Below, piece after piece: positions 29,331 through 37,900 of a stretch of DNA of 64,000 nucleotides (its first letter is position 1; each line of letters begins with the position of its first letter). Both the position numbers and the translations under genes were made by a program. Source of the stretch: Streptomyces alfalfae. GTDB taxonomy: Bacteria; Actinomycetota; Actinomycetes; Streptomycetales; Streptomycetaceae. Location of the stretch: NCBI RefSeq assembly GCF_004127445.1, contig NZ_QEXM01000016.1, positions 85,018-149,017 of the forward strand, written 5' to 3'. Below the pieces are notes generated by a model, which was not told the DNA's origin, made no database searches, and saw only the letters and a list, made by a program, of their open reading frames with translations.

Positions 29331-31532
29331 GTGCAGCCACGGCTGAGCGTCATCGTCCACGGGCGGAACGTCCAGGGCCGCATCGGCGCCTGCCTGGACG
29401 CCCTGACGGCGCAGGCGTCGGAAGCCTTCGAGGTGGTCGTCGCCGCCGTGGGGGCCTCCGCGCAGGAGGTGGCCGCGGGCAGACCCGGCGTCACGGTCGT
29501 CCCGCTGCCGGAGGGCGCCGACGACGGGGCGGCGCGCGTCGCGGGCGCCGAGCGGGCGGCGGGCCGGTGGCTGCACTTCGTGCACAGCAAGGACACCGTG
29601 CCGACGGGCGCGCCGCGCACCGTCGCCGACCGGACGGCCGAGCTGCCGGACGGCGTGGACGTCCTCGTCGTCGACCACGTCCGCTCGACGTGGCGGCACC
29701 AGGGGATGCCGAGCCCCGACGGCAGGATCCTGGCGCGGCAGGGCCGCCGCGACCTGCCGCTCGCCGACACCCCCGACCTGCTCAAGGTCACCCCGCTGCT
29801 CGGCAACCGGGTGCTGCGGGCCGGCTTCTGGCGCGCGCACCGCGCGGACCTCGCGGTGTCCGACGAGCGGTTCGCGGCCCACGCGGCCCTGCTCGACGCG
29901 GAGCGCGTCGCGGCGCTCGACCACATCGCCCTGAACGTGACGGAGCTGCGGGCGCAGAGCCTCCCCACGGGACCGCCCGAGCGGCGCTACGAGGTCATCG
30001 ACCGCCACGAGGCGCTCCTCGCCCTGGCCATGGACCGCGGCGCGGGCCCGGCGCCGCTCGCCGCGCTCTACGACATCATGCTCGGCGACTGCCTGCGCGT
30101 CGTCGCCCGGGAGCGGCTGCCGGACCCGGTGCGCAGGGAGTTCTTCCACCGCGCGGCACGGGCGGCCGTGGCCTGGCGTCCCGAGGGGCACCAGCACCCC
30201 GGCGGCCTCGAAGGCGTGCGGCGCCGACTCCTCGAAGAGGACGCGTACACCAAGTACCGCACCTTCCAGACCCTCAACCGGCGGCGCCGCGAGGCGCGGG
30301 CGGCGCTGGCCTCGCGCAAGCACAAGGTGGGCCTGAAGGTCCGCGACCTGCGCTACCGCAGGGAGCTCGATCGCCCCGTCGACCCGGACCTCGCGGTCTT
30401 CACGGCGTACTGGGACCGCGGCGTGGCCTGCAACCCGGCGGCCATCGCCGCGAAGGCCGCCGAACTCGCCCCGCACATCCGCCCGGTGTGGGTGGTCTCG
30501 GCGGCGAACGTGCCGCTGCTGCCGCCCGGCGCCGACCACGTCGTGCCCGGCACGCGCCGCTACTGGGAGGTCCTGGCCCGCGCCAAGTACCTCGTGAACA
30601 ACGTCAACTTCCCCAACGCGGTGGTGAAGCGCCCCGACGCCGTCCACGTCCAGACCCATCACGGCACGCCGCTCAAGCGCATGGGCCTGGACCAGCTCGA
30701 CTACCCGGCGGCCGCCAAGGGCCTGAACTTCCACAGCCTGCTCGAACGCGTCGACAAGTGGGACTACAGCGTCTCCGCCAACGGCCACTCCACCCGCATG
30801 TGGGAGCGCGCCTACCCCTCGCGCTACACGTCCCTGGACCACGGCTATCCGCGCAACGACGTCTTCCACTCCGCGACGGCCGCCGACATCCGCGCGATCC
30901 GCGACAGGCTCGGCGTCGCGCCCGGCAAACGGGCCGTCCTCTACGCGCCCACTCACCGCGACTACGAGGCGGCCTGGACCCCGCGCCTCGACCTCGCCAC
31001 GCTCGCGGACCGCCTCGGCGAGGACACCGTCCTGCTGGTCCGCGGCCACTACTTCTACGGCGGGGCGGCCTCCCCCCTCGCGGGCCTGCGCCGCAGCGGC
31101 CGGGTCGTCGACGTCTCGTCGTACGACCCGGTGGAAGACCTGTGCCTGGCCGCGGACGCGCTGATCACGGACTACTCCTCGATCATGTTCGACTACGCCA
31201 ACCTCGACCGCCCTATCGTCGTCTACGCCGACGACTGGGAGACGTACGCCACGACGCGCGGCGTCTACTTCGACCTGATGGCCGAGGCGCCCGGCCATGT
31301 GGCGCGCACGCAGGACGAGTTGACGGAGCTGTTCACGTCGGGCGCCTGGCGCGACGACACGTCGGCCGGGGCGCGCGAGGTGTTCCGGCGCCGCTTCTGC
31401 GAGTACGACGACGGGCGCGCGGCCGAGCGGGTCGTGCGCCGCGTCTTCCTCGGCGAGAGCGAGGCGTCCCTGCCGCCCGTGACCCCACTCGACCAGCGCA
31501 CACCGGCGCCGACGCCCGAGGAGGCCCTGTGA
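29331..31532 (+). CDS. TagF-like polymerase fused to a degenerate GT2 domain
   Basis: 733 residues. The C-terminal half is a TagF-type glycerophosphotransferase: THHGTPLKRMGLD (about 442), LYAPTHRDY (about 539) and TDYSSIMFDYA (about 613). The N-terminal 230 residues follow the GT2 fold (QPRLSVIVHGRNVQGRI), but where VVDDGS is expected there is VVAAVGAS (about 36), and where FLDxDD is expected there is HFVHSKD (about 84). The nucleotide- and metal-binding aspartates are therefore gone, suggesting a structural pseudo-enzyme domain. GTG 29331 follows GGAAGGAG by seven bases; the stop overlaps the next GTG. Closest functional idea: wall teichoic acid chain elongation, as for the TagF homologue studied in S. 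coelicolor. Confidence 0.88.
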   Translation: MQPRLSVIVHGRNVQGRIGACLDALTAQASEAFEVVVAAVGASAQEVAAGRPGVTVVPLPEGADDGAARVAGAERAAGRWLHFVHSKDTVPTGAPRTVADRTAELPDGVDVLVVDHVRSTWRHQGMPSPDGRILARQGRRDLPLADTPDLLKVTPLLGNRVLRAGFWRAHRADLAVSDERFAAHAALLDAERVAALDHIALNVTELRAQSLPTGPPERRYEVIDRHEALLALAMDRGAGPAPLAALYDIMLGDCLRVVARERLPDPVRREFFHRAARAAVAWRPEGHQHPGGLEGVRRRLLEEDAYTKYRTFQTLNRRRREARAALASRKHKVGLKVRDLRYRRELDRPVDPDLAVFTAYWDRGVACNPAAIAAKAAELAPHIRPVWVVSAANVPLLPPGADHVVPGTRRYWEVLARAKYLVNNVNFPNAVVKRPDAVHVQTHHGTPLKRMGLDQLDYPAAAKGLNFHSLLERVDKWDYSVSANGHSTRMWERAYPSRYTSLDHGYPRNDVFHSATAADIRAIRDRLGVAPGKRAVLYAPTHRDYEAAWTPRLDLATLADRLGEDTVLLVRGHYFYGGAASPLAGLRRSGRVVDVSSYDPVEDLCLAADALITDYSSIMFDYANLDRPIVVYADDWETYATTRGVYFDLMAEAPGHVARTQDELTELFTSGAWRDDTSAGAREVFRRRFCEYDDGRAAERVVRRVFLGESEASLPPVTPLDQRTPAPTPEEAL

Positions 31533-33205
31533 GCACCACGCCCGACGTGACGGTGACGGTGATCGTCTACAACGACGCGGAGCGCCTGCCGCGCGCGGTG
31601 GCGTCCCTGCGCCGCCAGACGCACCGGAACATCGAGATCGTCATCAGCGACGACCACTCGACGGACGCGACGCCGGACGTGGCGCGGCGCCTCGCCGCGG
31701 CGGACGACCGCGTGACGTACCTGCGCCTGCCCGAGAACAGCGGCGGCTGCAGCGCGCCGCGCAACCGCGCCCTGGACATCGCGCGCGCCCCGTACCTGAT
31801 GTTCCTCGACAGCGACGACGAACTCCCCGAACGGGCGGTGGAACTGCTGCTCGCCGCGCACGCCGAGGCGGACGTGGACTTCACGATGGGCGCGGTGGAG
31901 CGCGTGCGGGTGGACACGGGCCGCACTTCCACCTGGATGCCGCACCTGGTCGCGGAGCGCCGCACGGTGCGCGGCATCGAGGCGGAACCGGCGCTGTTCT
32001 TCGAGCACCTGTCGACGAGCAAGATGTACCGCAGGGACTTCCTCGGCCGGAACGGCCTGCGCTTCCCGGAGGGCATCCACTACGAGGACCAGCTCTTCTC
32101 CGCCCAGGCGTACTGCCTGGCGCGGGCCTTCACGGTGCTCCCGGAGCCCGTCTACCGCTGGTACATAGCACCCTTCGAGGCGGCGGAGTCGGCGTCGATC
32201 TCCAACCAGCGCCACAAGCTGACGAACGTCCGCGACCGCGTCCACGTGCAGCGCCTCATCGACGCCTTCCTCGTGTCGAGCGGTCAGACGGACGCCGTGC
32301 GGGAGGCCAAGGACCACAAGTTCCTCAAGCACGACTTCCGGATGTACGCCGGTGACCTGCCCTTCCGTGACGAGGAGTGGCTGAGGGGCTTCGCGGACAT
32401 CGTGAACCCGTACCTGGCGGAGCTGTCCCCCGGCGCGTACGCGCGGCTGCCGCGCGCCGAGCGGGTCGTCACCCGGCTGGTGCGCGACGGCCGCCTGCGG
32501 GATGCGCAGCTGGCGGCGCGGGGCCTCGGCCACGGGGTCGCGCCGCGCGAGACGGCGCTGGACGGGGACGGCCGCGTGTACTGGGGCGCGGAGGTCCCGC
32601 CCGCCGCTTCCCGCGGGGACCTGGACGTGACGGACCTCGGCCTGGACACCCGGCCGTTCCCGAGCGCGCAGTTCCGCCACGAGATCACACGGGTGGAGCG
32701 GGGCCCGGGGGCCTCGGTGGACCTCGCGATCCGCACGTACGACCCGGGGCTGCGCCTTCCGGTGGGCCCGCAGGTGGCGACGCTGCTCCTGGCGCCTGGC
32801 CGGCGCCGGATGCGGAGCCGCTTCCGCCTGGACCCGGTCCGCCCCGGCGTCTTCGAGGGCTCGGCGCGCCTGGACCTGGCGGAGGCGCCCCTCCCTCTCG
32901 ACGGCTTCGAGGGCACACGCCACCCGGTCCTGCTGCTCACCTCGGGCCGCCTGCGCAACACGTCACTGCTCCTCGCGCCCCTGTCGTTCCCGCCCTTCAG
33001 GGCCCGGATCGACTACCGGCGCGGGGCGACGCCCCATGAGGTCACGGTGGAACCGGAGGGCCGAGGCACGGGCCGCCTCCAGCTCCGCTGGACCCCGGTG
33101 GGCGTCACGGCCCGGCTGATCCGCCCCCTGGCCCGCAGGGCGGGGGCGAGGGTGGGCTCCCGCGTCCGCGGGGCGGCCCGGACGGTGGCGAGCGCGGTGC
33201 GCTGA
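31529..33205 (+). CDS. GT2 glycosyltransferase (TarP/TarS-like), paralogue of 16800-18479
   Basis: 558 residues. The GT2 domain has VTVIVYND, ISDDHSTDATPD, NSGGCSAPRNRALDIA, FLDSDDE (about 91) and MYRRDFL/HYEDQLFSAQAY. The C-terminal 220 residues are predicted beta-rich, like the accessory domain of wall-teichoic-acid glycosyltransferases. Length and motif order match the other GT2 protein in the window, implying duplication with separate roles, perhaps two glycosylation patterns on one polymer. It is coupled to the TagF gene by a four-base overlap and ends 13 bases from the convergent gtrA-like gene. Confidence 0.88.
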   Translation: MSTTPDVTVTVIVYNDAERLPRAVASLRRQTHRNIEIVISDDHSTDATPDVARRLAAADDRVTYLRLPENSGGCSAPRNRALDIARAPYLMFLDSDDELPERAVELLLAAHAEADVDFTMGAVERVRVDTGRTSTWMPHLVAERRTVRGIEAEPALFFEHLSTSKMYRRDFLGRNGLRFPEGIHYEDQLFSAQAYCLARAFTVLPEPVYRWYIAPFEAAESASISNQRHKLTNVRDRVHVQRLIDAFLVSSGQTDAVREAKDHKFLKHDFRMYAGDLPFRDEEWLRGFADIVNPYLAELSPGAYARLPRAERVVTRLVRDGRLRDAQLAARGLGHGVAPRETALDGDGRVYWGAEVPPAASRGDLDVTDLGLDTRPFPSAQFRHEITRVERGPGASVDLAIRTYDPGLRLPVGPQVATLLLAPGRRRMRSRFRLDPVRPGVFEGSARLDLAEAPLPLDGFEGTRHPVLLLTSGRLRNTSLLLAPLSFPPFRARIDYRRGATPHEVTVEPEGRGTGRLQLRWTPVGVTARLIRPLARRAGARVGSRVRGAARTVASAVR

Positions 33206-33218
33206 GCCGACGCCGGTG

Positions 33219-33746
33219 TCAGCGCCGGCGCACGCCCTGCCCCCGCGGGAAGACCCACGTCCGGCAGACCAGGAAGCGGAACGCCGACGCCAGGACGATC
33301 GAGACGGCCTTGGCGATGTTCGAGGCGAGGGGGCCGCTCATGGCCGCGCCCTGGTACGCCGCGTAGAACAGGACGCTCTCCATCGCCACGCCGATGCCGC
33401 TGAAGACGAAGAAGAGGGCGATCTGGCGCTTGGTGCGCGAGGCGCGGTCCCGGTAGGCGAAGAAGCGGAACCCCAGGTAGTTGGTGCCCATCGCCACGCA
33501 GCTGGCGATGGCGGTGGCGGTCATCGCGCCGGAACCGAAGCCGTGCAGAAGGAGGTTGAAGACGAGCAGGTTGACCGCGACCCCGCTGCCGCCCACCAGG
33601 CCGAACTTCACCAGCTCCAGGACGAGCAGGCGCAGCCGTACGAGGAGCGGGCGGGGCGGCGGGGCCGGCGCGGCGGCGGGCGTCGGGGCGGGCGGCGCCT
33701 GCGCCGGGGTGGAGGGCGTGGCCTCCGTCAGGGTGGGCGGCGTCAT
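33219..33746 (-). CDS. GtrA-family membrane protein
   Basis: 175 residues: a Pro/Ala-rich N-terminus (about 1-40), then four hydrophobic helices beginning [21 protein letters not shown], with [12 protein letters not shown] between the second and third, and a basic tail [14 protein letters not shown]. GtrA proteins are thought to flip polyprenyl-phosphate sugars across the membrane. The start overlaps the stop of the upstream sugar-transferase gene (ATGA), so the two likely act in sequence: lipid-linked sugar made inside, flipped by GtrA, then used outside. Confidence 0.9.
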   Translation of the reverse strand: MTPPTLTEATPSTPAQAPPAPTPAAAPAPPPRPLLVRLRLLVLELVKFGLVGGSGVAVNLLVFNLLLHGFGSGAMTATAIASCVAMGTNYLGFRFFAYRDRASRTKRQIALFFVFSGIGVAMESVLFYAAYQGAAMSGPLASNIAKAVSIVLASAFRFLVCRTWVFPRGQGVRRR

Positions 33747-34567
33747 CCGCGCGCCCCCGGGCCGCCGCCCGCGGCTCTCGCGCCGAGCCGCAGCCTCCAC
33801 GGCATGGCGATGGACTCCAGCTGCACCATGAGGTTCATCTTCGACTCGCCGGCCACGCGGTCCTCGAAGTGGATCGGCACCTCCATGACGCCGAAGCCGC
33901 GCCGCAGCGCCCGGTACTTCATCTCGACCTGGAAGCTGTAGCCCGCGCTGTCCACGGAGGCCAGGTCGATGGCGCGCAGGGCGTCCGCGCGCCAGAGGTT
34001 GAAACCGCCGGTGATGTCGCGGACGCGGGTGCCGAGGATGGTGCCCGCGTAGGCGTTGGCCCAGCGGGAGAGCAGTCTGCGGTGGGCGCCCCAGGCGTCG
34101 GCGAGGGTGCCGCCCTCGACGTACCGGCTGCCGATGACGACACCCGCGTCGGTGGCGAGCGCGACGCCGAGCAGCTCGGCGGCCTTGGCGGCGGGGTGGC
34201 TGCCGTCGGCGTCCATCTGGAGGACGTACTCGGCGCCCTCGGCGACGGCCCGCGTCATCCCGGCGGCGTAGGCGCGGCCGAGGCCGTCCTTCTCGGTGCG
34301 GTGCAGCACGCTCATGCGGGCGCTGCCGTACCGCTCGGCGAAGCGTTCGGCGATGGCGCCCGTGCCGTCGGGGCTGGAGTCGTCGACGACGAGGAGCCGC
34401 AGGCCCGGCAGCGGCAGCGCCATCAGGGCCTCGGCCATGCCGGGCAGGTTGTCCGCCTCGTTGTACGTGGGCATGACCACGGTCAGCGGTGTGGCGGCCC
34501 AGGTCTCGGGCAGCCGCGCGGCGAGGCCTTCGGAGAAGTCCTGGTTCTCTGGGGTGTTCACGGTCAT
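33743..34567 (-). CDS. Polyprenol-phosphate mannosyl/glucosyl synthase (Ppm/DPM1-like GT2)
   Basis: 274 residues with the dolichol-phosphate-mannose synthase fold: [13 protein letters not shown] (about 30-42), [10 protein letters not shown] (Asp62/63), QMDADGSHP (Asp119/121), a conserved GSRYVEGG and [14 protein letters not shown]. There are no C-terminal membrane helices; the separately encoded GtrA protein takes that place. It makes a lipid-linked hexose used for mannosylation of proteins or glycosylation of envelope polymers. ATG 34567 gives a family-length protein. Confidence 0.88.
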   Translation of the reverse strand: MTVNTPENQDFSEGLAARLPETWAATPLTVVMPTYNEADNLPGMAEALMALPLPGLRLLVVDDSSPDGTGAIAERFAERYGSARMSVLHRTEKDGLGRAYAAGMTRAVAEGAEYVLQMDADGSHPAAKAAELLGVALATDAGVVIGSRYVEGGTLADAWGAHRRLLSRWANAYAGTILGTRVRDITGGFNLWRADALRAIDLASVDSAGYSFQVEMKYRALRRGFGVMEVPIHFEDRVAGESKMNLMVQLESIAMPWRLRLGARAAGGGPGARG

Positions 34568-34886
34568 GACTCAAGCCCTTCGGTGGTCCGCGGTCGGGCA
34601 GCACGCCCGCCCCCTGCCTTCATCGCGTCGCCGCGACCTTCCCGCGCCGTGGATCTCGTGATCTCGTGCCTCCGTCAGACAATCTCACCCACCTTAGCCC
34701 GAATGCCCGAATTGATACGGTATGGCGAGTCCCCTCACCCGTTCCGCGTCCCGCGGGTGGTCCATCGGCCCCCGCGGACCACAGGCCCTACCGAAGACGC
34801 CACCGGCCCCGCCCACGTTGCTCAGCGGCCCCTGACGGACCGGCCGCACCGACGCACGCGGCAGCCGGACCGCCCCGACGCACGCG
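34568..34886. promoter_or_regulatory. Upstream region of the Ppm-GtrA pair
   Basis: No gene is seen in this stretch. On the minus strand TAAGGT (34691-34696) is a reasonable -10 box 124 bases before the sugar-synthase start, within an AT-richer patch that also contains a direct repeat GCCCGAAT. The remainder up to the gdh terminator looks unremarkable. Confidence 0.3.
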
Positions 34887-34928
34887 GAAGGGGGCGCCCA
34901 GAGCCGCAAGGCCCGGGGCGCCCCCTTC
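34887..34928 (-). terminator. Strong hairpin terminator of gdh
   Basis: GAAGGGGGCGCCC (34887-34899) pairs perfectly with GGGCGCCCCCTTC (34916-34928), a 13-bp stem with a 16-base loop, 18 bases after the gdh stop. There is no U-run, as is common for Streptomyces terminators. Confidence 0.8.
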
Positions 34929-34946
34929 ACATACCGCCGATGGCGG

Positions 34947-37900
34947 CTACGAATGCGTGCGCAGCAGCGTCCGCATCGTCCGCATCGCGACCGACAGGTT
35001 GGCCAGGTCGAAGGAGTCCGAGCTCTGGATCTCCTCCAGGGTCGTCCGCGCCCGGCTCAGGATCGGGGCGTTCTTCTCCTCCCAGGCCTTGAAGCGCTCC
35101 TCCGGCGTGGACTCGCCGTTGCCCGCGGCGAGCACGTCGGCGGTGAGCGCCGCGTGCGCCGCGTACAGGTCCTCGCGGATGGAGGCGCGCGCCATGGACT
35201 GCCAGCGGTCGGCCCGCGGCAGCTCGATGATGCGATCCATGAGCTGGGTGATCCGCAGCCGGTCGGCGAGGTCGTAGTACACCTCGGCGACGGCCATCGG
35301 CTCCTTGCCCGTCCGGTCGGCGACGGCCACGATGTCCAGCGCCGGGAAGGCGGAGGAGAACCCGGCGACGCGCTGGGCGAGGTCCTCGGGGACGCCCGCG
35401 CCGGTCAGCTCGTCGCGGATGCCCTGGTACCACTCCGCGTCCGAGCCGCGCAGGAGCCGCGGCAGCTCGTCCCAGACCCGGGCGACACCCTCGCCGAAGA
35501 AGTCGATGGTCTCGGCGAGCTGGAGCGGCTGCGGCCGGTTGTTGAGCAGCCAGCGCGCGCCGCGCTCGACCAGCCGGCGCGAGTGCAGCCGGATGCGGGT
35601 CTGGACGTCGGCGGCGACGACATTGTCGAGCGCCTCGACCGCGTCCCACACCTTGCTCAGGCCGAAGATCTCACGGGCGGCGAGCTGCGCCCGCACGATC
35701 TCCTCCAGGGAGGCACCCGTCTCCTCCCGCAGCCGGTGCAGGAACGTCGAACCACCGGTGTTGACCGTGTCGTTGACCAGGACGGTCGTGACGATCTCAC
35801 GGCGCAGGGCGTGCCCGTCGACCTGCTCGGGGAACCGCTCGTGCAGCGCCTTCGGGAAGTACGCGTGCAGCAGCCGCTGGAGGTAGGCGTCGTCCGGCAG
35901 CGTCGTCTGGATCAGCTCGTCGGCGGCCGTGATCTTCGTGTAGGCGAGGAGCACGGCGAGCTCGGGCTGGGAGAGCCCGCGCCCGGAGTTGAGCAGCTCG
36001 CGGATCTGCCGGTCGTTGGGCAGGAACTCCAGGCTCCGGTCCAGGTGGCCCTGCTTGCCGAGCCTGCGCATGAAGCGCTGGTGGGCGTGGAGCAGGGACG
36101 GCGACTGGGCGACGGCGTTGGCGAGCGCGGTGTTCTGCGCGTAGTTGTTGCGCAGGACCAGGTGCCCGACCTCGTCGGTCATCTCGGCGAGCAGCTTGTT
36201 GCGCTGCTTGACCGTCATGTCGCCGTTGGCGACCACCGAGTTCAGCAGGATCTTGATGTTCACCTCGTGGTCGGAGGTGTCCACGCCCGCGCTGTTGTCG
36301 ATGGCGTCGGTGTTGACGCGGCCGCCGTCGCGCCCGAACTCGATGCGGCCGAGCTGGGTGAGACCGAGGTTGCCGCCCTCGCCGACGACCTTGACCCGCA
36401 GATCGGCGCCGTTGACGCGGATGGCGTCGTTGGCCTTGTCGCCGACGTCGGCGTTGGTCTCCGCCGTCGCCTTCACGTACGTGCCGATGCCGCCGTTCCA
36501 CAGCAGGTCCACGGGGGCCTGGAGGATGGCCTTCATCAGGTCGGCCGGGGTCATCTTGGCGGTGTTGCCCTCGATGCCGAGCGCCTTGCGGATGTGGCCG
36601 TTGAGCTGGATCGCCTTGGCGGAGCGGGGGAAGACCCCGCCGCCCGCGGAGAGCAGCTCCTTGTCGTAGTCGGCCCACGAGGAGCGCGGCAGTTCGAACA
36701 GGCGGCGCCGCTCGGCGTAGGAGGTCGCGGCGTCCGGCTGCGGGTCGATGAAGATGTGCCGGTGGTCGAACGCGGCCACCAGACGGATGTGCTCGGAGAG
36801 CAGCATGCCGTTGCCGAACACGTCACCGGACATGTCGCCGACGCCGACGACGGTGAAGTCCTCGGACTGCGTGTCGGTGCCCAGCTCCCGGAAGTGGCGC
36901 TTCACGGACTCCCAGGCGCCGCGGGCGGTGATGCCCATGCCCTTGTGGTCGTAGCCGGCGGAGCCGCCGGAGGCGAAGGCGTCCCCGAGCCAGAAGTCGT
37001 ACGACTCGGCGACCTGGTTGGCGATGTCGGAGAACGTCGCGGTGCCCTTGTCGGCCGCGACGACGAGGTACGTGTCGTCCTCGTCGTGCCGCACGACGTC
37101 CGCCGGGGGCACGACCTCGCCCGCCACCAGGTTGTCGGTGATGTCGAGCAGCGCCGAGATGAACGTCTTGTAGCAGGCGACGCCCTCCGCCAGCCACGCG
37201 TCGCGGTCCACCGAGGGGTCGGGGAGCTGCTTGGCGACGAAGCCGCCCTTGGCGCCGACGGGCACGATGACGGTGTTCTTGACCATCTGCGCCTTGACCA
37301 GGCCGAGGATCTCCGTACGGAAGTCCTCGCGCCGGTCGGACCAGCGCAGACCGCCGCGCGCGACCTTGCCGAAGCGCAGGTGCACGCCCTCGACGCGGGG
37401 CGAGTACACCCAGATCTCGTAGGCGGGGCGGGGCGCGGGCAGGTCCGGGATGGCCTGCGGGTCGAACTTCATGGAGACGTAGGAGTGCGGCTCGCCGCTC
37501 TCCGTCTTCTGGAAGAAGTTGGTGCGCAGCGTCGCCTTGATGACGGTGAGGAAGGAGCGCAGGATGCGGTCCTCGTCCAGCGACGCCACCTGGTCGAGCG
37601 CCCCGTCCAGCTCCTCGAGGAGCCCGTCGGTCAGCTCGGTGCCGGCGCGCTGGCGTTCCGGCGACATCCGCGCCTCGAACAGCGAGACGAGCAGCCGCGT
37701 GGTGTGGACGTTGTTGCGGAGGGTGTCCTCCATGTAGTCCTGGCTGAACGTCGAACCCGCCTGGCGCAGGTACTTCGCGTAGGCGCGCAGCACCATCGCC
37801 TGGCGCCAGCCGAGACCCGCGCGGAGCACCAGCGAGTTGAAGCCGTCGACCTCGGCCTCGCCGGTCCAGGCGGCGGCGAAGGCCTCCTGGAAGCGGTCGC

